Shown: positions 10,864-21,604 of the stretch, one piece after another
Layout: each line of letters starts with the position of its first letter
How positions within the stretch are numbered: the stretch's first letter is position 1
DNA from: Diadema setosum
Taxonomy: Eukaryota > Echinodermata > Echinoidea > Diadematoida > Diadematidae
Direction of reading: 5' to 3'
NCBI GenBank assembly: GCA_033980235.1
Contig: CM067075.1
Coordinates: forward strand, 17,124,844-17,188,843
DNA: 64,000 nt
Made by a program: the position numbers and the translations under genes
Notes under the pieces: generated by a model
Database searches by the model: none
Seen by the model: only the letters and a program-made list of their open reading frames with translations
What the model was told of the DNA's origin: nothing

Positions 10864-11980
10864 ATACCGTACAACCAGCTGTGCAACTGTACATCCCTAG
10901 AACGCCTGTATAGTCATAGATAGTTGTCGCTCGTACGGGCCGAAGTGCCATTAATCGAACAACATATATAGGTGCCTACATCCATACACGCATTACGGAA
11001 TTCCTTTAACCAATCAGGATACGATAAATCTGCCATTTATGTTTTATTGCCTAAATAATTTTCACAAACAAAGTTCTCAATCCTTATTCTAGTATTTTGA
11101 ATTTAATTTTGAATTTAAACATTTTTCCCTCCTTATTTCAAATAATAAATAAAAACAGAGTTTTCACTCCTTATTTTCATAATAAAAACTGGATGCATCA
11201 AGGGTCTCCTCAGTTATAGTTGAAGCCGTAGCGACTAGAGATTTATAGACTCGTAATTGTTTTTTTTTTTTTCCTCTGGTCACGTTTAGGCTTAATATAG
11301 AATGAATTGATACTTAATCAGCTCTAAGAATATTTGGATTATATATTCAAGTAAGATAGCCCTTTTAGTTTCAGTAACTGATCTACCGATGGAGCCTGCT
11401 CTCATTATGTACAGATAGCAATTCATCAACAGCAAAAAAACAAAATTCACAATAAAAAATAACGTAAACCAAATCCACTTAAAAACGCACATGCAAAACA
11501 TAAAAACAAGCTAAAAAATCGTTACAATTACAACTCCTTAGGGCAATCATATAACTATTAGCACTCGAACCTACCCCTACAATTATTTATGCTTCACTAT
11601 CAGCCCTTCATAGACCAAATTGATACAAATTCATATGGATATAATCCTATATAGGCCTAACATCAAAATGATGTATTTCATTAGTGATGACCTCGTAAGA
11701 CCTGATTGATTTGGACTGAGATTCACCCAGTGTACCGCAACAGTTACTGCCTTACTTACCGTTACGGAAGAGAAGTCACAGGCAGCCATCCACCATCCAC
11801 CCCACCTCCCCGCCAACAGGCCAACAGGAGCATGCTCCTCAGATAAAACACCTTCGGACAGTCACCAATGAATACCACATTATGCGCATTTCATGTCACT
11901 GTGAAGGAAAGGCTCCATCAGATTATGGTTGTGGTTATTTTTGCTAACGTCGGAAAACCCTACAAGCAACAACCTCGCTA
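10863..11980. other. GPCR intron, no other feature seen
   Basis: AT-rich intronic sequence without recognisable coding or structured repeats. Confidence 0.4.
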
Positions 11981-11984
11981 GTTT

Positions 11985-12665
11985 GCCCTGAAAGGTGTGA
12001 CAGGGCCTTCACATAAACATGCCGGATCACCCCGGATCTGATCCCGGGTGATCCGGGGAGGGATCCGTGTAGACACCTTGAACATCCGTGGAGGTCCCTG
12101 GAGGGCCGTGTAGATACGTGGACGTCCGGGAGGCCAACATGGCAGTTTTTGGAGGTCAAGAACATTCGGCGTCATCGGTGGACTGCCGTGTAAGCAGAGC
12201 GATTCGGGATGGTCCGTGTGGCTGCCGTGTAGTTGCCGTGAAGGTCCATGTTGCTGCCTGGAACGATAGTGTAGGTGCTTTGAGTATTCTTGGCAGTCCG
12301 TGATGGCTTTTTTCACATTAAGGACCGTGAAGGATCATCAGGGCAGCTACACGGACCTACAAGGTAACCACACGGCAACTATACGGACCATCACGTTCAA
12401 ACACGGTATTACAGGGACTGAAAACGGATCTACACGGTCCCTACGTGACGAGATCGAGAAGATTGATGAAAATCCAAAATCAGCTCGCTTTTTTTTTTGT
12501 GTGTGTCAGTGTAGACGCCGTGCTCTGCCGGCATGGACCTTGTAGTTGCCGGGTGGGTCCGGCATGGTCCGTGGAGGTCCGTGTAAGCGCCGTGTTGATA
12601 CCGTGTAGATGCCGTGCTGGTCCGACCTCATCCGTGTAGCTGCCGTGTTGATACCGTGTGTTCAA
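11985..12665. repeat. GC-rich repeat block built from CCGTGTAG/TGCCGTGT motifs
   Basis: The block begins next to GGTGTGACAGGGCCTT and GGATCACCCCGGATCTGATCC. It is filled with near-tandem motifs such as CCGTGTAGATGCCGTG and their inverse (CTACACGGACC), with the orientation switching near 12330 and again near 12520. The edge shared with the block at 14545 (TCAACGCTCGTCGAC near 12668, seen again near 14880 and 15020) shows it is the same family. Long open frames here are by-products of the GC content. Confidence 0.6.
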
Positions 12666-12669
12666 TTAT

Positions 12670-13464
12670 CAACGCTCGTCGACGCTCCGTCTGGGGCAAA
12701 ACAATCCCGGAACTCGTTACGACAACGGTAGAGCAAGTTATCGTATTATCGAAAACGCCGCTACTACATTGGTATTGCTGCGGCCAATAGTATGAGACTT
12801 GTCAAGACTACTATTCCTTAGTTGTTGCTACAGAACTGCACCGAAAATTGCACAGATTCCCAAGTAAACGTTACAAACTTCCTGCATTATTTATGCTACT
12901 CTAGCCCATGAGCATGCAGTGCAGCGCGTGTGTATTACACTTCTAAACATCTAGCGATGTAGCCCCGAACCTCATACTGTAGTGGCATTACGTTTGTCAA
13001 GGAATGCCAAAATAGTGCCCTAGATAGCGCCACATATTGAATTATTGCACTAGATTATCTTGCTATAATGCAGTATGTGACTTTATCATATTTTTCCCAT
13101 TGTATCAAGCTCCATCCATAACCACAATGGAGATGACAGAAAACAGGAAGGAGATATCATGTTCATCATGCATAAACTACTTCAAAAATGTCCCACGTCT
13201 GTGAGATAATCCATATGTAAGCCGTAAATGATGCATTTGTATGCTTCAGATGTTAAAAAAATATTTTTGTAATACTCTTAACTTTGCTGTGGCTGGCATT
13301 CACATTCTAAGTGCCTTTACTATTCTGTTTCATGCGCAGTCACATCACAAGTAGCCGCTTTATGGTGGACATCGCTAACTGTATGCATTCATTTGATAAG
13401 TGTATGCAGTGGCCCAGCCGTCGAGGAAATAAAACGGTAACCATTACATTTATTGCAGTCTAAA
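12670..13464. other. GPCR intron, no gene seen
   Basis: Ordinary AT-rich sequence between two GC-rich repeat blocks. Confidence 0.4.
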
Positions 13465-14324
13465 GACCCTGTCACACCTTTCCGGGGAAGCCCTGCGTGC
13501 TACTTGCGAAGAACAATTTTTGCTACCCGGAGGTCCCCGCAGATGACCCGCACATGACAGTACCTAGCACGTGTCTTACTCGTGTGTCTTACCCGCAGCC
13601 ACACCTTGCCACACCTTTCCGGGCAAGCTATGCGGACTTGTTGAGTGTGGGAATTTTCCAGGAGGCAGGACAATTTTTTTTTTTTTTTTTTTACTTACGT
13701 TCATTCCGTATGACCTTCGTGTCAGGCGCATGGGTGGCGGGTGAGGGCTGATACCTCGGTGAAGGAATCCCTCTGAAAGAATTTGATACGGCAGAGGTCC
13801 CACAGAATGTCACTATCTTGGCCGTTGCCGATTCTCAACTAACCAGCAGAAAGGCAGTAACTGACCCTGAGCATGCACGCAATTTGCTCGTATATCACGC
13901 CAGCAGAACTGACCAGCTACACGGATATTGGCAGTTTCGACACCGTTCCTTGCCAGTAAAACACCCGTATCATGCTCGTAGAATGCCCGCAGATGACACT
14001 CGCTTCTGGCGCATAAGCATGGATCCACGGGCAACGTTCTTCAAGCAGGTCAACTGCCTGTGACTTGCAGAAACTACGGGCCTCCTACCGGTGTTCTGCG
14101 TGGACCTCTGCGGGCAATCCCCGCGACTCACCCGGAAAAAGTTTTGGTCATGCTCAAAACTTAGCTGCGGGTAAATCGGACTTGCGTGCGCACCTCCGTT
14201 CAACTACGGGCGAGATACGCGTTGGTACTGTCAGGTGCGGGCCAACTGCTGGGAGGTCCGGGTAGCAAAAGTTTTTACCCCGCAAGTCAACCCGCAAGGC
14301 TTCCCCAGACACAGTGTGACAAGG
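13465..14324. mobile_element. GC-rich inverted-repeat element with CCCTGTCACACCTTT ends
   Basis: The left end 'GACCCTGTCACACCTTTCC' followed by GGGGAAGCCCTGCG is repeated in inverse at the right end (CGCAAGGCTTCCCC ... GTGTGACAAGGCC), so the unit is about 860 bp with terminal inverted repeats of about 45 bp. The interior repeats CCCGCAGATGACCCGCA and GCGGGTAAGT-type motifs. No transposase frame is present. A poly-T run lies at 13675-13692. Confidence 0.6.
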
Positions 14325-14540
14325 CCATGCTCAAAACTCGTTCCGGGTAAGTCGCGGGGGTTTGCCTGCAGAGGTACACGCAGACCACCAGTACGAGGCC
14401 CTTAGCGGCAGCATCTCGCAGGCAACTCTCACGCAGGTAGTTCGCAGTCCCCATATGTTGCACGGAATATTATGCAAGTCGCAGGTAATCCCTACACGCA
14501 AAAAGTCCGCGTAGATTACCTGAAAAGGTGTGACAGGGCC
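14325..14540. repeat. Partial second copy of the same element
   Basis: It opens with ATGCTCAAAACTCGTTCCGGGTAAGT, matching internal wording of the preceding element near 14150-14175, and closes with AAAAGGTGTGACAGGGCC, the same terminal motif. It looks like a truncated or internally deleted copy placed directly behind the first. Confidence 0.5.
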
Positions 14541-14544
14541 TTCA

Positions 14545-15381
14545 TGCCCCAGTCACATAGACATCCCGGATCACCCCGGATCTGATTCGGGGTGATCCGC
14601 GGAGAGATCCACTTTGCGCCTTGGACATCCTTGGACATCCGTGTATGTCCTTGAAGATCCGAGGACATCCGGGAGGCCAACACGGCGACTTTTGGAGGAC
14701 AAAAATATCCGGCGTCATCCGGGGATTGCCGTGTCGGCAGAGCAATCCGGAATAGTCCGTGTGGCTGCGTGTAGCTGCCGTGTTGATCCGTGTAGATACC
14801 GTGTTTGTCCGCGTAGACGCCGCGCTCTTCCGGCCTTATCCGTGTAGCTGCCATGTTGATACCGTGTGTACAGTCATATCAACGCTCGTCGACACTCCAT
14901 CGAGGTCGAAACTATCTCGGATCTCCCCGGATCACAGTGTAGATCCTTGATGATCCGTGTTTATCGTGTGACTGGGGCCTTAGGCCTGGGAGATCCGGGA
15001 TAGTTTCGACCTCGATGGGGTGTCGACGAGCGTTGATATGGCTGTACACACGGTATAAACACGGCAGCTACACGGATAAGGCCGGAAGAGCGCGGCGTCT
15101 ACACGGACAAACACGGCATCTACACGGATCAACACGACAGCTACACGGCATCCACACGGACCATCCCAGATTGCTTTGTCAACACGGCAATCCCCGGATG
15201 ACGCCGGATGTTTTTGACCTCCAAAAGTTGCCGTGTTGAACTCCCGGATATCCCCGGATCTACACGGACATACACGGATGTCCAAGGATGTCCAAGGCGT
15301 CAACACGGATCTCTCCCCGGATCACCCCTGATCAGATCCGGGTGGTCCGGGGTGATCCGGGACGTCTATGTGACTGGGGCA
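14545..15381. mobile_element. Large palindromic element with perfect 18-bp termini and CCGTGT-motif arms
   Basis: The left terminus TGCCCCAGTCACATAGAC (14545-14562) is the exact inverse of the right terminus GTCTATGTGACTGGGGCA (15364-15381). The arms run inward for about 380 bp each (14545-14925 and 14990-15381). Both carry the GGATCACCCCGGATC block, tandem CCGTGTAGCTGCCGTG motifs and the TCAACGCTCGTCGAC block. A third terminus-like GTGACTGGGGC at 14967-14977 suggests two copies joined head to head. No transposase is encoded. Confidence 0.65.
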
Positions 15382-15920
15382 TAAGAGTATACATTCCAGC
15401 ACCATACCTGTGGAATGTATGTCCATCGCAAAACAAGTCTGAACAATGTTCTCACATTAACAATGAAAATGCTGTAACAGCTTCCACTCCGGCTGAACGG
15501 GCTTGTGGGAAAATTGATTTAGTTTAGGTAATATGTGTTGTTGTGGTGGTTTTTAAGTTATTGGAATATTAAAATAAAATCGCATCTTCAATTACACAAT
15601 CAAATTGCGTGTTCACACAATCAATCTCCCTTTTTAACTTTATGATCTACCTGGTAAGAAGTTCACACAAATAATTAAAATGAGTCGAAAATATTCTCTT
15701 TTCTGTATTTATTATAAAAATAACTCTGGTATGTTCGAATTGAAAAATTGCACCAGTGAGAAGAGTGTAATATTAAACATTGTAAGACACTCAAAATATG
15801 GAGGGTTCAACATGTAGAATGTAATGTTAGCGCTACAGAATACAACATGAAATGAGGACATACCAACGAATGAAAGTCAGCTTGAAGTAAAGCCAGTAAA
15901 GCCAACTAAAAGTAGTAAAC
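15382..15920. other. GPCR intron, no gene seen
   Basis: AT-rich sequence between the palindromic element and the CpG-rich island, with no supportable exon. Confidence 0.35.
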
Positions 15921-15924
15921 GTAA

Positions 15925-16670
15925 GTGTTTGGCGAATTAAATGTCCACAGTCCACGGTCTATTAAACGGAGCGATTTTATCGTGCCGACTGGTGAAGGTA
16001 AGCGAATCGCTGTCGTAGAAGACCAACTTGAAGGACTGGACTCGGGGACAGAAAAGGGGCTCGCCGAACGGGATCATGCGGAGCTGGGCGAACGCGAAGA
16101 TGCGAGGAAGAGCTCGACGCGGAGATCGTTCGGAGACTTGAAGTGATGCGACACTCCGTGGTGAGCGGGGCTCTAAAGAGCCATGACGGAGGTTACGAGA
16201 AAGGTGAAATGCAGCTCTCTACCAGCGCGGTGAGTCGGCGGGAGGCTGAAGAAAATAATTTCGACAGGACAGTGAATCGCCTGGAACGAGGTAGATGTAG
16301 ATGTTCAGCCGGACAGTGGGGTCGTCCATGGTCAGAACGATGAATGGTTGCGGTCACTCGACGACAATATCAATGAAACGTGTCGGAGGACGAATAAATA
16401 AAAGTTCTGTGCAGGAGGCAACATGGCTAAAACTGCGAAGCTCCATCCCCGAATCTCCGATGCGCAGAGAGGACAGCTGCCGGGTAGAAACTTTACAGCC
16501 AGCGGGCCCATAATTAAACACAGAAGGTGAAGGGTGACTCTACAGCAGGCGATCCGGAGGTCGTTCCTCTACGGTGGTTGATGTGGGAGTGGTTCGATGC
16601 CGCGAAGGGTCGTGTGACATCTCGCACGTGCGATGAGTGACGTGCGAATAGCGGTCGCGATTGGTCAAAA
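15925..16670. other. CpG-rich island inside the GPCR intron, origin unknown
   Basis: About 740 bp with far more CG dinucleotides than the flanks. It contains GGTCGCGATTGGTCAA (inverse CCAAT box) near 16653-16669 and several overlapping open frames of 60-73 codons on the + strand (15925-16513). None of these shows a domain I recognise. Possibilities are an unrecognised retroelement leader or LTR, a promoter on either strand, or an exapted piece. I cannot decide between them from sequence alone. Confidence 0.35.
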
Positions 16671-17262
16671 GTAACATAGATTACGCACTTAAATCTACAG
16701 TGATTGGATTAACACTATGAATAATAAATCTATGAAACGTGTGCTACATTATTGCGACACGACATGACCGTGAACCGGTCTGAACCAGAATTTAAGGTCA
16801 AACAACTATGCGTGGAAATTTCCACAGGCTATGAAATAAGGCTGGGGGAAATCTTACTGATAGTCAATACAGAATCAGCGGCAAATCAAACTGGCCAAAA
16901 CAGGGCTGCTACACACAAATTTATGAGCGGATAATTGAGCCGATACAGGGTCATTTTGAGGTTTTGTGTTTCCTGCGTGCCTCACTTTGTCGTCTACCGC
17001 ATTTTATTCCTTTTGATTCTGACGTAAGAAGGATATGTGTTTCTCTTAAAATTAAAATTATGATATTATATTCGATACGTTCTGTAGATGAAAATGTTTT
17101 CTTTGGAACAAAATGGCCACAAATCTAGAAGAATGTGAACATCAAGCATACCACCCGTCTAAAGAAATGATATCTAAATACACTGAAGGATGATGATCAA
17201 ATCGATAGGTCCGGTTCATGTGATACCATCACTTCTCTCCTTCAATGGTATCGGAGACACTT

Positions 17263-17600
17263 TTTTTTTTTTTTTTTTACTGCAGTGTTAAGTTTTCTGT
17301 TGCTTAGCTTAACAATCAAAACATCTGCAACTTTATAGCTTGGATGCCACTTCTTGAAACTATTTGTGTACGTTATGTACAGTGTAAGTCCAGTGAAAAT
17401 ATTGTGGAAACGACAGGTTGATATTGATAAGCAACAGGAATTAATAAAGCACTGTGTGGAAGGTCACGGCGGCTCAGTGATGGTTCGAGTCTCTATAATG
17501 TGACCAGTGTCTATGGATGTACGCATACCAAAAGCAACGTTGACATTGTTGCCTCTGTCTGTTAGTGTGTGTGTGTGTATGTGTGTGTGTGTGTGTGTAT
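17263..17600. repeat. Poly-T run and (GT)n microsatellite in the GPCR intron
   Basis: A homopolymer T run lies at 17262-17278 and interrupted GT/ATGT repeats at about 17564-17610. The Met-Cys-Val-Tyr frame over it is an artefact. Confidence 0.85.
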
Positions 17601-17978
17601 GTATGTTTGTATGAGGAGTTGTGACATTATGCATCATATTCATGCGAACCCTGACAAAGTTTCCGGTATCGCACAATCCACTTCGTTACAAAAGTTTGGC
17701 GTTTGCCCATGCAGTAACTCCAATGAGTCGTCCCTTTCTCCTTCACAGAACCCCATTTTGGAGGGTTTTATATATATCATTTTAGATGATAATTGTCATT
17801 TACCTTTTACCTTATGCGAATGCATATTATTTTCGCGAAGAAAAGATAAATATGAAAGATATATTAAAATATTCCAAAACAGCAAGGAACTGCTCAATGC
17901 TCGGAGGATCCCGAAACACAAACTCTTGAATTTCTATGTGAATATCTTTGTATTCATTTTCCCCCCGCTGGTCTGCAG

Positions 17979-18613
17979 GTTCAGCGTTGCTAGCTATTCC
18001 TGTCGCCATATACTTCGACGCCGTGTCTAAAGATGACCAGAATGAGGACTTCGTAGTGTGTGAAGAGGTCTGGCCCAGCAAATTGATGTTTCCGGGTTAC
18101 GCAATCTACACCTTTCTCCTGGTATACGCAATACCCCTAAGCATCATCAGCGTGTGCTACACGATTGTTTTGTTGCGTTTGTGGAAACAGATTCAGCCAT
18201 GTGAAGAGACGCGGTCGAGCGCCCAGACGCGCTTCCTGAATCAGAAGCGGCGCATAACACGCATGGTGCTGGCGGTAATCGTTGCATTTGCTGTGTGCTG
18301 GCTTCCCGTACACGCAATGAATCTTTGGCAGCGTCTTGATCCCGATTTCCCTCGCACTCAATTGACGCTAGCGCTCAAAACGACCGCGTATTGTATGGCA
18401 TATGCGAATTCATGTGTAAACCCATTCGTGTATGCCTTTGTGGGAGGCCGATTCAGGGAGCGCGTTCGCAAAGCGTTTCCCGCTCTCTCGAGCCGAAAAC
18501 GGTCAGCTACCGATGCTCTCATGCTAGAGAATATTGGCAAACATGACGAAATCCATTATGAGCAAAGAAATAGCCTTATCACATACAACTCGACACAACG
18601 AGAAGCAGTTTAG
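17979..18613 (+). CDS. Kisspeptin-receptor-like GPCR, terminal exon (end of TM4 to C-terminus)
   Basis: The exon begins after CTGCAG (acceptor at 17978), completes the phase-1 codon left by the exon at 10444, and runs 210 codons to TAG. In order it encodes the end of TM4 (ALLAIPVAIYF), ECL2 with the conserved Cys (VVCEEVWPS), TM5 (YAIYTFLLVYAIPLSIISV), a basic ICL3 (NQKRRITR), TM6 with CWLP (CWxP motif), and TM7 (KTTAYCMAYANSCVNPFVY, the NPxxY motif). A cytoplasmic tail of about 50 residues rich in Arg, Ser and Thr follows. The ALKT-HCM-YSNS-NP pattern of TM7 and the ECL2 C-E-x-x-P pattern again favour the kisspeptin/galanin/allatostatin-A branch. Visible exons give 256 residues; a complete receptor of this type is usually 350-400. 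The key activation motifs are intact, so the gene looks functional. Confidence 0.9.
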
Positions 18614-18811
18614 TGTCTGAGCGGTAAGATAGCAATCGGCGTCTTGCCCTCACTGTCTGTCAGCATCAGAATCCTTTTTCCCAATATGATAATGCTATAA
18701 TATAGTGTGATCTGAGACTCCAATTACGCTAACGCACAATTGATTAATGGGAGGTATACATTTACAATTATATATTTTACAACATACACGAGGAATTTGC
18801 TGTCAACAGCT

Positions 18812-18817
18812 AATAAA
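18812..18817 (+). promoter_or_regulatory. Candidate polyadenylation signal of the GPCR gene
   Basis: AATAAA about 200 nt after the stop codon at 18613. It is the first canonical hexamer downstream. Position is the only evidence. Confidence 0.4.
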
Positions 18818-18819
18818 CA

Positions 18820-20760
18820 TATTCTTCATAGATATTTGTATGTGAAACGTAACACGTCTGTGATAATATGAGTAAAATCTCAGTTTAAAAGCATCAGCAT
18901 TGTTTGTTTTGCTTTTCTATTACAGTTGTCCTCACTTTTTCCCCAGATATCAATTTGCAGTAATCTTTAATTTCATATACTCTGAAATCTTACGTATCTG
19001 CCAAAGATAGTCATATGCATGATATACAATAATGTTTATTAAACTTTGTAAAAAGTTTGAAAATAAGATATTTGAGTTTGTCGGTTGTACTTACACCCGC
19101 ATCATAACATCCGCAGAGTACTTGAATTTATCGTTTGACACCCTGTTATCCATTATCAGGTAATCATATATATTGGCTTTAAAAGATCATGAAAAATGTG
19201 CACTCTGTTCCTTTCCATCTGAAGCTTGATATCAACAGTCTAGAATACTTGCTTACAATATTTCACAATGCCTTCTGAGATTATAGCTGATAAGTAAGTA
19301 TTGATATTGTACAGAGATACAAGATTGCAAAGAGAGTGTAGGAAGTTCCGCTCCTGTCCTTGTGCATTGGTATTTCACATTAGTATGTATGCCTCTAGTA
19401 AATATTTGTTCAGCATTGAGACACTATTAACCTATACACCGAACTGACTCCATTGACAGAGCAACCAAAGCTTCCTCAATCTATAATAAAGTGTAATATA
19501 TTTATATTATCTTCCTTTGTCATACCATACAATATATGGACTGCTAGAAATAGCATTACACTGGGGAGGATGTTTTCTTGAGTGAACAGCTGAGGGAATA
19601 TTATGATCACCTGGAAATATGCTGCAATCTGGATCATGGAATGACATGTTGAGCCTCAATCATCGGTCAGTATCTGATGGCTGACAATTTTGTGATAATT
19701 ACAGATTGGAAAACAAGAGGTGAGATGAATACTCGCCAAAACGTTAGGAATTGCATTGTCTATCAATCTAGGGATGTCAAGTAAATAAGAGTTAGAATTT
19801 ATCCCCCCCCCCAAGAAAAAAAAAAGAAGAAGAAAAATCCAGTGACAATGCATTATGACACGAATAATCTGTTCATGACAAATCATTTACCAAATTAGTT
19901 TTTATTTTCATCTGTTATATCTACTAGATCACCATACCTACAGTTACCATTTGTCATTGACTGATGCTGCTATTACTCAATAATTTGTCTGTTCGTGTGT
20001 TGGGTGTACATAAACAACCGCAAGGAGATATCACACTTTAAAATCTTGTGTTTATTTGATTGTTTGCCAGACACAATTACTATCAAATAATGATCTGTTG
20101 AAACAAAAACAAAACACACTACGATCCTCTTATTTGATACCATAATCTGATATGACGATCATCTTTAAATTCCTATAATGGTCATGACTTTGTAATACAC
20201 AATAAGATGTTACATATTCAACAACCACAATGTACATAGCAGGATACAGTAAATGAGTTGGATGTGATGAATGGTTCTTAATGGTTCTTTAGTATTCTAA
20301 GGTGTTCACATATACATCAAAATGTATTGACGGCTTAAAACCGAAGAAATTGAATTATGGATCAAAATATTTAAACCACACATTAGGAAATACATTGTCA
20401 ACGCTTGATCACTAAACGTTAGTTTGTAGATCCCTTTTAAAGATTCTACTGGGCTAACTTCTAGATTGTTTTAAGTCAAGTGTTTCTTGTAGGCATAAAA
20501 CAATGGAGCTTTGCTTGTTCATGTAATCGACATAACCACCTTCATCTAACTGCGATTTAGATAAAGCTGACCTGCTGATATCGAGTTTGGTATATTGTTT
20601 TATATACGCCGTAAATGAAGTTGATGTGATGACTGCATGTAAATTGCTGAGAGTCCCATTATTATGAAGAGAAAGATGTATATTATATAAGTCATCAAAA
20701 AAAAATGATATGACGCTTTGTCGATGGTTTCTACTGTCAATTTTACTGTGAATCTAATTG
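18820..20760. other. Intergenic, no gene seen
   Basis: AT-rich sequence with a short C-run and A-rich tract near 19803-19836. No coding exon was recognised. Confidence 0.4.
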
Positions 20761-20769
20761 CCTATATAC

Positions 20770-20832
<63 letters not shown>
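20770..20832. repeat. (TA)n microsatellite
   Basis: About 60 bp of nearly uninterrupted TA. Confidence 0.95.
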
Positions 20833-21604
20833 ATTCTGTACAGTATGCAATATCTATGTCATTGGGTGTATTTCATGTTTTCATTTTGGACTTGAAATCG
20901 CATTTGTAACTAAGTAACCTCATTTTTCATGTGATTTTTTTTTTTTCAAATCAATGCCGGTTTTTATTTCTTTTTTACAAAGATTTAATTTTCTGTGAAC
21001 TTATACATATCATTACAGATTTGAGATATGAGAGCATGCATTGGTATAATCCGGTGTTATGAAGTGATTGTCAATATGTTTAGTGTAGGCCAGAAGAGTT
21101 TTCTCATCAATTTTTCATATCATAAAGCCATTCCCACAGTACAAAAATCAAAGCATTTTGCCTTCTTCACTTATGAGCAGTTACAAAATGGTATCTTGTT
21201 GGCAAAGTTAGTGATCGCTTACCGAGGTGCAAAGTCATAATTTTCATACCACGTGTAATCGTAATGGTTCCCTTGCCAGACTGGTATAGAGCTTATTTGA
21301 CCTGTAACCTTATGTAGTGTACAAAAGTGCTTCGCCTCCATCTTGCCTTGTTTTTAGATAATCTTACCGGTATTCGAGTATATTGACATGAGTTACCATA
21401 AGGGAGATGTTGGCATCCAATTGCATAGAAATACTGTGATGACAAGAATACATCCGTGTGCAAGATTAACGGATAATACATTTAATTTATTCTCTTTCTT
21501 ACTATCTCAAATTCATATCTGCAGTACCCCCTTTCACGTTCACGTTCTGTCATAATTATATGGCCCTCTTTGAGAGAAAACAAGCAGAAAACAATAGTTA
21601 CAAA

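Noticed and set aside
12088..15306. Multiple 60-110 codon frames on both strands
   Set aside because: They are products of GC-rich short-motif repeats. Equivalent frames appear on both strands wherever the repeat flips.
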